DNA of 64,000 bases from JAHJDS01 sp964569795 (GTDB taxonomy: Bacteria; Desulfobacterota; Desulfarculia; Desulfarculales; JAHJDS01): the NCBI GenBank assembly GCA_964569795.1, contig CAZMVB010000008.1, positions 107,409 to 171,408 on the forward strand, read 5' to 3'. This document shows, piece by piece, positions 16,724 to 24,444 of the stretch; the first letter of the stretch is position 1, and each line of letters begins with the position of its first letter. Position numbers and translations under genes: made by a program. The notes under the pieces were generated by a model. The model did not search any database and was not told the origin of the DNA. It saw nothing but the letters and a program-made list of their open reading frames with translations.

Positions 16724-18271
16724 ATGCACGCTATTCTGGAAAATATCCCGATCCTGACCATGATCCTCCTCTGTCCGGTGGCGGCCCTCCTGGCGACCAT
16801 CTGCCTGCCCCAGGACCGGGAGGACCTGGTTCGCTGGGTCAGTCTCGGTTTTTCGGGGGCGGCCCTGCTGCTGAGCCTGCTGGTCTTCGTCTTCTACGAT
16901 CAGACCCAGGCCCAGGTGGTGACCGATTTCATGCACCGGGTGGGCTGGCTCAAGGACTGGGGCCTCTTTTTCGGGCCGATCGATTACCAGTTCGTGGAGA
17001 AGGTGCCCTGGGTCAGGCAACTGGGCATCTCCTACTTCAACGCCGTGGACGGCATCAACGCCCCGCTGCTGCTCCTCAACGCCATCGTCTATTTCACCGG
17101 CGTCTGGTCCATGTGGGAGCTGAAGAACCGGGTCAAGGAATACTACGCCTTCATGCACCTTTTGGTGCTGGGCGTCTTCGGCGTGTTCATGGCCCAGGAC
17201 CTGTTCTTCCTCTTCCTGTACTACGAGATCGCGGTCGTGCCCATGTATCCCCTGATCGCCATCTGGGGCTCGACCCGCAAGGAATACGCGGCCATGAAGC
17301 TGACCCTGTATCTCATGGCCGGCTCCGCCCTGATCATCCCGGGCATCCTGCTCATCTTCAGCTACACCTCGCCGCATACCTTTGACATGGTCCGGATGGC
17401 CCAGACGGGCCATTTCCCCTTCGGGGTCCAGAAGGTGGCCTTTGTCCTGTTCCTGTTCGGCTTCGGCACCCTGGCCGGCTGCTGGCCGTTCCACACCTGG
17501 TCGCCGGTCGGCCACGTCGCCGCGCCCACGGCGGTGTCCATGCTCCACGCCGGGGTGCTGATGAAGCTGGGGGCCTACGGCGTGCTACGGGTGGGGATGA
17601 TGCTCTGTCCCCAGGGCCTGGCCTACTGGGCCGACCTGATGGCCGTGCTGGCCACGGTGGGCATCGTGTACGGGGCCTTCGTCGGCCTGGCCCAGACCGA
17701 CTTGAAGTACGTCATCGGCTACTCGTCGGTCAGCCACATGGGCATCGTCATGCTCGGGCTGTCCACCATGACCATCGACGGCGTCAACGGGGCCGTGTTC
17801 CAGATGTTCGCCCACGGCATCATGACCGCCCTCTTCTTCTCGGCGGTGGGCTACATCTACGACCACGCCCACACCAGGATGATCCCCGAACTGGGCGGGT
17901 TCTCGCAGATCATGCCCACGGGCTCGGCCTTCTTCATCATGGCCTGTCTGGCCGGGATCGGCGTGCCGGTCATGGCCAGCTTCTGGGCCGAACTGCTGGT
18001 CTTCATCAGCGCCTTCAAGACCTATCCCATCCGGGGCGCCTTCGCCATCCTGGGTCTGGTCATCTCCGCGCTGTTCATGCTGCGGGTGGTCCAGAAGACC
18101 TTCTTCGGCGAAAAGAAGGAGAAGTTCGTCGGTCTGCCGGACATGTCGCCGTTTTTGGCCGCGCCCCGGGCCCTGATCGTCGGGGTGATCGTGTTCTTCG
18201 GACTGTTCCCCCGGCTGATGACCGATCTGATCCAGACGGCCGTCGGCCCGCTGGTCGGGGGGTGGCACTAG
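16724..18271 (+). CDS. nuoM: NADH-quinone oxidoreductase subunit M
   Basis: A 515-residue antiporter-like subunit with about 14 helices. Recognised by LFLYYEIAVVPMYPLIAIWG with the conserved Glu, FGTLAGCWPFHTWSPVGHVAAPT, and VIGYSSVSHMGIVMLGL. A hydrophilic stretch after helix 2 (about 75-115) is somewhat long. It follows nuoL by nine bases. A 129-base spacer separates it from nuoN, the largest gap between membrane subunits. That spacer holds a GGGGCGGTCCCC hairpin but no T-run, so I do not call a terminator. Confidence 0.97.
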   Translation: MHAILENIPILTMILLCPVAALLATICLPQDREDLVRWVSLGFSGAALLLSLLVFVFYDQTQAQVVTDFMHRVGWLKDWGLFFGPIDYQFVEKVPWVRQLGISYFNAVDGINAPLLLLNAIVYFTGVWSMWELKNRVKEYYAFMHLLVLGVFGVFMAQDLFFLFLYYEIAVVPMYPLIAIWGSTRKEYAAMKLTLYLMAGSALIIPGILLIFSYTSPHTFDMVRMAQTGHFPFGVQKVAFVLFLFGFGTLAGCWPFHTWSPVGHVAAPTAVSMLHAGVLMKLGAYGVLRVGMMLCPQGLAYWADLMAVLATVGIVYGAFVGLAQTDLKYVIGYSSVSHMGIVMLGLSTMTIDGVNGAVFQMFAHGIMTALFFSAVGYIYDHAHTRMIPELGGFSQIMPTGSAFFIMACLAGIGVPVMASFWAELLVFISAFKTYPIRGAFAILGLVISALFMLRVVQKTFFGEKKEKFVGLPDMSPFLAAPRALIVGVIVFFGLFPRLMTDLIQTAVGPLVGGWH

Positions 18272-18400
18272 GGAGCGGGGTGAACCTGGCCCGGGGCAGA
18301 ATTTTTTAGGGGCGGTCCCCAAACCGAGGCCCTCCCCTTGTAAGAAAGGGACAACGGCGGGTGCGATTGACGGGCCCGAACGACTGAGGTTGGCGCGGAA

Positions 18401-19834
18401 GTGATGGACGTATTGCGGTTTCTACCCGAAGTGACGTTGGCGGCCATGGCCGTGGTCATGCTGGGCATGTCCCTGTTCGAGGTCAGGGCCCGGGTGGCCC
18501 AGTTGACCGCCCTGGCCACCTCGTCGGTCTGTCTGGTCGTGGCCGTGTTCAGCCTCCCGGCCCACGGGACCCTCTTCTTCGGCGCCTACCGGGTGGACCT
18601 GTTCAGCCAGGTGTTCAAGGTGGTCCTGTTTCTGGGCCTGTTCCTGGTGGTCTGCCTGTCGTCCAACCTGGAGGGCATCCCGGAGAAGTTCCACGGCGAG
18701 TACTACTTCTTCTTGACCACCTGCACCCTGGGGATGGTCCTGCTGGTCTCGGCCGTGGAGCTGCTGACGCTGTACATCGCCCTGGAGCTGAGTTCCTATT
18801 CCCTGTATATCCTGGTCCCCATGCGCAAGGACACCGGCCGGGGCGAGGAGGTCGAGGCCGGGGTCAAGTACCTGTTCTTCGGGGCGGCGGCCAGCGCGGT
18901 GATGCTCTTCGGGATGAGCTACCTCTTCGGCCTGACCCACACCACCTACCTGTCCCAAATCATCCAGCGCCTGCCGGAGCTGATGGCCCAGCCGGCCGGC
19001 GTGGTCGCCCTGCTGTTCACCGGCGCCGGGCTGATGTTCAAGCTGAGCCTGTTCCCCTTCCACTTCTGGGCGCCCGACGTTTACCAGGGCTCGGCCAACC
19101 AGGTGGCCACCTTCGTGGCCACGGTCTCCAAGGCGGCGGCCGTGGCGGTCATCATCCGGATCTTCAGCCTGGCCTACGGGGCCGGGGACGGCTCCCAGGG
19201 GCTGGTCCGGGTCCTGACCTTCCTGTCCATCGCCTCGATGACCCTGGGCAACCTGTCGGCCATCCTCCAGAAGGACTTCAAGCGGATGCTGGCCTACAGC
19301 TCCATCGCCCACGCCGGGTACATCCTGGTCGGGGTGGTGGCCATGAGCCCGGCCGGTTTCGCCGCCAGCATCTTCTACGCCGCCGGCTACCTGGTGATGA
19401 ACTTCTCCTGCTTCTACGTCCTGACCCGCATCGCCACCGACGGCCGGGACCTGCCCATCGACGGCCTGGCCGGCCTGTACACCCGCTCGCCGCTGTACGC
19501 CCTGACCCTGCTGACCGCCCTGATCTCCCTGGCCGGTATCCCGCCCACGGTCGGCTTCATCGCCAAGTGGTATGTCTTCGCCGCGGCCATGAATACGGGG
19601 CACTGGTTCCTGGTGGTCGTCGGCGTGATCAACGCCGTCATCTCGCTGTACTACTATCTCCGGGTGCTGCGGGTGGCCTACCTGGTCGAGCCCGGCAGCC
19701 TGCCGGTGATCCGGGCCACCTGGCCCAACCGGATCCTCAACGTTTTACTCATGGCCGCCCTGGTGTACGCCGGATTCTTCCCCGGCGCCCTGACCGACAT
19801 GGTCTATCGGGCGGCCCAGACTTTGTTCGGATGA
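18401..19834 (+). CDS. nuoN: NADH-quinone oxidoreductase subunit N
   Basis: A 477-residue antiporter-like subunit. Signatures include LLTLYIALELSSYSLYILVP with the conserved membrane Glu, FKLSLFPFHFWAPDVYQGS with its Lys, and KRMLAYSSIAHAGYILVG. The start is GTG 18401 or the ATG immediately after it at 18404. It closes the membrane-arm part of the operon. nuoE begins eight bases after its stop. Placing all antiporter-like subunits before the NADH module differs from the common A-to-N order. Confidence 0.97.
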   Translation: MMDVLRFLPEVTLAAMAVVMLGMSLFEVRARVAQLTALATSSVCLVVAVFSLPAHGTLFFGAYRVDLFSQVFKVVLFLGLFLVVCLSSNLEGIPEKFHGEYYFFLTTCTLGMVLLVSAVELLTLYIALELSSYSLYILVPMRKDTGRGEEVEAGVKYLFFGAAASAVMLFGMSYLFGLTHTTYLSQIIQRLPELMAQPAGVVALLFTGAGLMFKLSLFPFHFWAPDVYQGSANQVATFVATVSKAAAVAVIIRIFSLAYGAGDGSQGLVRVLTFLSIASMTLGNLSAILQKDFKRMLAYSSIAHAGYILVGVVAMSPAGFAASIFYAAGYLVMNFSCFYVLTRIATDGRDLPIDGLAGLYTRSPLYALTLLTALISLAGIPPTVGFIAKWYVFAAAMNTGHWFLVVVGVINAVISLYYYLRVLRVAYLVEPGSLPVIRATWPNRILNVLLMAALVYAGFFPGALTDMVYRAAQTLFG

Positions 19835-19841
19835 GACGCTT

Positions 19842-20387
19842 ATGAGCGACACCGACCTGAACATGACCGACCAGACCTCGGCCCCGGCGCCCGAAGAGCC
19901 GCCGGTGGACATGGAGTTCGTGGACCAGGTCATCGACCGTTACGGGGTCCAACCCCACTTCGCCCTGCAGATGCTGCTGGACATCAACAACGAGTTCAAC
20001 TACCTGCCCCAGGCGGCGCTGCGGCACCTGGCCGAGCGGGTGAAGATGGCCCCGTCCAACCTGTATTCCATCGCCACCTTCTTCAAGGCCTTTTCCCTGG
20101 TGCCCCGGGGAAAGCATATCATCAGTGTCTGTCTGGGGACCGCCTGCCACGTCAAGGGCTCGCCCCTGGTGTACCAGCAAGTGGTCCACAAACTGGGTAT
20201 CGAGGATGGCGAGACCACCCCGGACATGCTCTTTTCCCTGGACACGGTCCGGTGCCTGGGGGCCTGCGCCCTGGCGCCGGTGGTCGTCCTGGACAAGGTG
20301 TACCACGGCGGGGTGACTCCGGAGACGATGACCTCGATGATCGAGGCCGTCCAGGAGACCGAGTCGTCCCAGGTAAGTGAGACATGA
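19842..20387 (+). CDS. nuoE: NADH-quinone oxidoreductase subunit E
   Basis: A 181-residue thioredoxin-fold [2Fe-2S] subunit (cluster N1a). The ligands are CLGTAC (C97, C102) and CLGAC (C138, C142). The N-terminal helical domain begins after a Pro-rich leader (about 1-22). It pairs with NuoF in the NADH-dehydrogenase module. In bifurcating hydrogenases and dehydrogenases the same fold is used, so its partner here could be the NuoF-GltD fusion directly downstream. It overlaps that gene by four bases (ATGA). Confidence 0.95.
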   Translation: MSDTDLNMTDQTSAPAPEEPPVDMEFVDQVIDRYGVQPHFALQMLLDINNEFNYLPQAALRHLAERVKMAPSNLYSIATFFKAFSLVPRGKHIISVCLGTACHVKGSPLVYQQVVHKLGIEDGETTPDMLFSLDTVRCLGACALAPVVVLDKVYHGGVTPETMTSMIEAVQETESSQVSET

Positions 20388-23300
20388 TGGCCGAAACGAG
20401 TCCAGAAACGAGTGCGGTTCGCCTCAATTCGCCAGCCGAATTCGAGGCCTTTCAGGCCCGGTTGCAGGCCGAACGAGACCCGGAGCGGCCGCAAATCATC
20501 GTCTGTCACGGCACGGGTTGCATGGCCAACCGTTCCCCGGAAGTGGCCGAGGCCTTCCGCCAGGCCATCGCCGAGGCCGACATACGCGCCGACGTCATCC
20601 CCGAGATCAAGCCCACCGGCTGCCATGGCTTTTGCTCCCGCGGCCCGGTGGTCATCATCAAGCCCCAGGGCTGGTTCTACCAGAAGGTCAACACCTCCCA
20701 CGTGCCGACCATCATCGAGAAGACCCTGATCAACTTCGAGCCGGTCAATAAACTGCTGTACAAGGACCCGTTCAGCGGCAAACTCGTCGCCCGCCACAAC
20801 GACATCCCCTTCTACCGCTTCCAGGACCGGATCGTCCTGCGGCACATCGGGGAGATCAACCCCTTCGACATCCTGGACACCATCGCCGTGGGCGGTTACA
20901 CGGCCCTGGCCAAGGCCCTGACGTCCATGTCCCCCGACGAGATCATCGAGGAGGTGACGGCCTCGGGGCTCAGGGGGCGCGGCGGCGGCGGTTTCCCGAC
21001 CGGGCGCAAGTGGGCCGCCTGCCGCAAGGCCCATGGCGACATCAAATACGTCATCTGCAACGCCGACGAGGGGGACCCCGGGGCCTACATGGACCGCTCG
21101 ACCCTGGAAGGCGACCCCCACGCGGTCATCGAGGGGATGATCATCGGCGCCTACGCCATCGGGGCCCACGAAGGTTACATTTACTGCCGCAACGAGTATC
21201 CGGTGGCCGTGAAGACCTTGAATTTCGCCCTGGCCCAGGCCCGGGAGTACGGGCTGCTGGGCCAGAACATCATGGGCACCGGGTTCGACTTCGACATGAT
21301 CGTCACCCGGGGCGGGGGGGCCTTTGTCTGCGGCGAGTCCACGGCCCTGATGGCCTCTCTCGAGGGCAAGATCGGCGAGCCCCGGGGCAAGCACATCCAC
21401 ACCGTCGAGAAGGGCATCTGGTACCGGCCCAGCAACCTGAACAACGTCGAGACCTGGGCCAACGTCCCGGCGATCATCCATCAGGGCGGCGACTGGTACG
21501 CCTCCATCGGCACCCAGGGATCCAAGGGGACCAAGGTCTTCTCCCTGGTGGGCAAGATCAACAACACCGGCCTGGTCGAAGTGAACATGGGCACCACCCT
21601 CCGCCAGATCATCTTCGACGCCGGCGGGGGGGTGGCCGGGGGCAAGCAGTTCAAGGCCGTCCAGACCGGCGGCCCGTCCGGGGGCTGCATTCCGGCCTCG
21701 CTTTTAGACCTGCCCATCGACTACGAGCAGCTCAAGGCCACCGGCTCGATCATGGGCTCGGGCGGCATGATCGTCATGGACGAGGGAGACTGCATGGTCG
21801 ATCTCGCCAGGTACTTCCTCGCCTTTTTGGAGGAGGAGTCCTGCGGCAAGTGCGTCCCCTGCCGCCTGGGCGTGAAGAGGATGCGGGAGATGCTGTCGGC
21901 CATCTGCGAGGGCCGGGGCCGCGAGGGGGACATCGAGCGGCTCCAGGCCCTGGGGACGACCCTGACCGAGGCCGCCCTGTGCGGCCTGGGCAAGACGGCG
22001 GCCAACCCGGTCCTGTCCACCATCAGGTACTTCCGGGACGAGTACGAGGCCCACATCCGCGACCGGCGGTGCCCGGCCGGCACGTGCGCCAACCTGACCC
22101 CGGCCCCCTGCCAGCGGACCTGCCCGGCGGGCATCGACGTGCCGTCCTACGTCAGCCTGGCCGGACACGGCCGGTTCACCGAGGCGATCGACCTCATCCG
22201 CGAGGACAACCCCCTGGTGGCCGTCTGCGGCCGGGTCTGTTCCCACCCCTGCCAGCAGTACTGCACCCGGGGCGAGGTGGACGACCCGATCCAGATCATG
22301 CGCCTCAAACGCTGGATCGCCGACAAGACGGCGGCCGGGGCCTACAAGACCCGGATCAAGCCGACGCCGCTGACCGAGGCCCCGGTGGCCGTGGTCGGCA
22401 GCGGGCCGTCCGGTCTGTCCTGCGCCTATTTCCTGGCCCGCCAGGGACACCCGGTGACCATCTTCGAGGCCCAGGACGTACCCGGCGGCATGCTGGGCTG
22501 GGTCCTGCCCGAGTACCGCCTGCCCCAGGCCGCCCTGCAGCAGGACCTGGACTTCATCACCTCCTTCGGCGTTACGATCAAGACCGGGGTCCGCTTCGGC
22601 ACCGACGTCACCATGGACGACCTGCGGGGCCAGGGCTATCAGGCCTTTTTCCTGGGCCTGGGCGCCATGCGCAGCCACCGGATGGGCATCGCCGGCGAAC
22701 TGGAGACCGAGGGCATCTGGGACTGCATCTCCTTTCTCAAGGCGATCAACGAAGGCCGGAAGGTGGACGTGGGCCGTCGGATCCTGATCGTCGGCGGCGG
22801 CAACGCCGCCGTGGACGCCGCCCGGACCGCCGTCCGGCTGTCCTACCGGCGGACCTCGGAGGGCCATACCTGCCGGATCTGTAACCGGCCGGTGAACCTG
22901 GACCCGGACCATCCCCTGGTCAGGCCGGACGCGCCGACCGAGGTGACCATGGTTTACCGGCGCAGCCGGGACGAGATGCCGGCCTTCCCCTACGAGATCG
23001 ACGCCGCCGAGGACGAGGGGGTCAAGTTCATCCTCCAGTCCGTCCCGGCCCGGATCGAGCGGGAGGGCAAACGGGTCAAAGGTCTGGTCTGCCTCCGGAC
23101 CGAACTGGGCCGCCCGGACACCTCGGGCCGCCGCCGGCCGGTCCCGGTGGCCGGGTCCGAGTTCTTCGTGCCGGCCGACACGATCATCATCGCCATCGGC
23201 CAGACGGTCCTCATCGAGCCCTGGGTGGACTATGAGGGCTTCATCATCACCGAACGGCAGCTGTTCCACGTCGATGCCGTCACCTATCAGTCCTCGGTCC

Positions 23301-23626
23301 CGGAGGTGTTCGTCGGCGGCGACGCCGTGACCGGTGCGGCGACCGTCATCGAGGCCGTGGCCTCCGGCAAGGCCGCCGCCCGGAACATCCACCGCTACCT
23401 GACCGGTCAGCCCCTGGAGACCCACAAACGGGTACCCACCGCCCGCCGGGTAGTGCCGCAGCTCGAAGTCACCGACGAGGAAAGAGGATCACTGGTGGTG
23501 CCGCCCATTCCTGAACTGGACACCGCCCATCGGATGTCCACCTTCCAGGAGGCCCATCTGCGTTACAGCGACGAAACCGCCAGAAACGAGGCCAAGCGCT
23601 GCCTGCGCTGCGACCTGAACAAGTAA
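20384..23626 (+). CDS. nuoF: NuoF fused to a GltD-like NAD(P)H/FAD oxidoreductase
   Basis: A 1080-residue fusion. Residues 35-125: thioredoxin-like [2Fe-2S] domain (C41, C46, C80, C84). About 140-540: NuoF core, with FMN/NADH motifs GLRGRGGGGFPTGRKWA (195-211), NADEGDPGAYMDRSTLEGDP and GGGAFVCGESTALM, an SLBB-type segment, and the N3 [4Fe-4S] ligands SCGKCVPC plus C533. About 560-1080: GltD/NfnB-like domain with Cys clusters (C576, C580, C615, C619, C623, C627), FAD site GSGPSGLS (672-679), NADPH-type site GGGNAAVDAA (804-813) and GGDAVTGAATVIEA. NuoF oxidises NADH; GltD-type domains shuttle electrons between NAD(P)H, FAD and Fe-S clusters. The fusion suggests an extra electron entry or exit. 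Overlaps nuoE. Confidence 0.93.
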   Translation: MMAETSPETSAVRLNSPAEFEAFQARLQAERDPERPQIIVCHGTGCMANRSPEVAEAFRQAIAEADIRADVIPEIKPTGCHGFCSRGPVVIIKPQGWFYQKVNTSHVPTIIEKTLINFEPVNKLLYKDPFSGKLVARHNDIPFYRFQDRIVLRHIGEINPFDILDTIAVGGYTALAKALTSMSPDEIIEEVTASGLRGRGGGGFPTGRKWAACRKAHGDIKYVICNADEGDPGAYMDRSTLEGDPHAVIEGMIIGAYAIGAHEGYIYCRNEYPVAVKTLNFALAQAREYGLLGQNIMGTGFDFDMIVTRGGGAFVCGESTALMASLEGKIGEPRGKHIHTVEKGIWYRPSNLNNVETWANVPAIIHQGGDWYASIGTQGSKGTKVFSLVGKINNTGLVEVNMGTTLRQIIFDAGGGVAGGKQFKAVQTGGPSGGCIPASLLDLPIDYEQLKATGSIMGSGGMIVMDEGDCMVDLARYFLAFLEEESCGKCVPCRLGVKRMREMLSAICEGRGREGDIERLQALGTTLTEAALCGLGKTAANPVLSTIRYFRDEYEAHIRDRRCPAGTCANLTPAPCQRTCPAGIDVPSYVSLAGHGRFTEAIDLIREDNPLVAVCGRVCSHPCQQYCTRGEVDDPIQIMRLKRWIADKTAAGAYKTRIKPTPLTEAPVAVVGSGPSGLSCAYFLARQGHPVTIFEAQDVPGGMLGWVLPEYRLPQAALQQDLDFITSFGVTIKTGVRFGTDVTMDDLRGQGYQAFFLGLGAMRSHRMGIAGELETEGIWDCISFLKAINEGRKVDVGRRILIVGGGNAAVDAARTAVRLSYRRTSEGHTCRICNRPVNLDPDHPLVRPDAPTEVTMVYRRSRDEMPAFPYEIDAAEDEGVKFILQSVPARIEREGKRVKGLVCLRTELGRPDTSGRRRPVPVAGSEFFVPADTIIIAIGQTVLIEPWVDYEGFIITERQLFHVDAVTYQSSVPEVFVGGDAVTGAATVIEAVASGKAAARNIHRYLTGQPLETHKRVPTARRVVPQLEVTDEERGSLVVPPIPELDTAHRMSTFQEAHLRYSDETARNEAKRCLRCDLNK

Positions 23627-23627
23627 G

Positions 23628-24371
23628 ATGACCATGGAACCGCAAGCCATCCCGACCCCGCCGCCGCCGCCGGAAATGCCCTGGGTGGCCGTCAACAGAC
23701 CGCAGTCGGTCCTGTCCGTCTGCCAGCCGCCGCCCGGCGTGACCTGCCCCCGGGCAGGGGACCTGGTGTCCGCCCTGACCGAAACCGCCGACCGGCTGGG
23801 GGTGGACGGACTGACCATCGGCCGCTCCCAGGCCGCCTGCGAGGGACAGTGCGGCGCCGGGCCGCTGGTCGCCCTGCCCGAACGATCGCTGTTCATGCGG
23901 GACGTCACCCCGGCCTGGGTCGAACCGTTGATCACCGAGACCCTGCTCCGCAACCGGCTGCTCTTCCCCCTGCTGGCCATCGACCCCTTGCGGAGCATTC
24001 ATCCCCGCCTGTACTACGACAAGAAGGGCCGGGCCCTGATCGTCATGGACGAGGAGCCGTGCATGGTCCAGGTGGCCCGGTATTTCCTGGCGTTCCACGA
24101 CGGGGTGTCCTGCGGCAAGTGCATTCCCTGCCGCCTGGGCGTCGTCCGGCTGATCGAACTGCTGGACGAGATCATCGTCGGCACCGCGCCCGCGAACGCC
24201 GTCGAGATGATCGGCCAGCTCACCGACAACATGGCCGAGTCGGCCTACTGCCACTTCGCCGAAAAGGTCACGGGGCCGGTGCTGTTGATCCTGAAACACT
24301 ACCAGGAGGAGTTCCTGACCCACGTCAGCGAGCGCTTCTGTCCGGCCCGGGTCTGCCCGTTGCATTACTGA
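23628..24371 (+). CDS. Short NuoF paralogue: Fe-S domains without the FMN/NADH domain
   Basis: A 247-residue protein starting one base after the nuoF fusion stop. Residues 25-110 resemble the NuoF N-terminal thioredoxin-like domain with four Cys (C32, C40, C71, C75), but the first pair is spaced by seven rather than four residues. Residues 125-230 match the end of NuoF: GRALIVMDEEPCMVQVARYF, then SCGKCIPCRLGVVRL (C162, C165, C168) and C208, the [4Fe-4S] ligands. The glycine-rich FMN loop and the NADEGDPG motif are absent. It therefore looks like an internally deleted NuoF copy acting as an electron-wire subunit. Pro-rich N-terminus (9-16). Function inferred. Confidence 0.8.
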   Translation: MTMEPQAIPTPPPPPEMPWVAVNRPQSVLSVCQPPPGVTCPRAGDLVSALTETADRLGVDGLTIGRSQAACEGQCGAGPLVALPERSLFMRDVTPAWVEPLITETLLRNRLLFPLLAIDPLRSIHPRLYYDKKGRALIVMDEEPCMVQVARYFLAFHDGVSCGKCIPCRLGVVRLIELLDEIIVGTAPANAVEMIGQLTDNMAESAYCHFAEKVTGPVLLILKHYQEEFLTHVSERFCPARVCPLHY

Positions 24372-24444
24372 GGGGCCCGGTCGATCGGCGCCGCCGATTT
24401 CATTGGTTACCAGTCGGTGCCACAGTTGATGAAAAGGGAGAGCC

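Noticed and set aside
14651..17548. A 965-codon minus-strand open frame opposite nuoK/nuoL/nuoM
   Set aside because: Its product is almost all Gln/Gly/His/Asp/Arg/Pro, with no domain, and mirrors the codon bias of the real genes. High G+C leaves few stops on the antisense strand.
18272..18400. A terminator or promoter between nuoM and nuoN
   Set aside because: A GGGGCGGTCCCC hairpin is present, but the T-run is on the wrong side for the plus strand and no TTGACA-type box is found.
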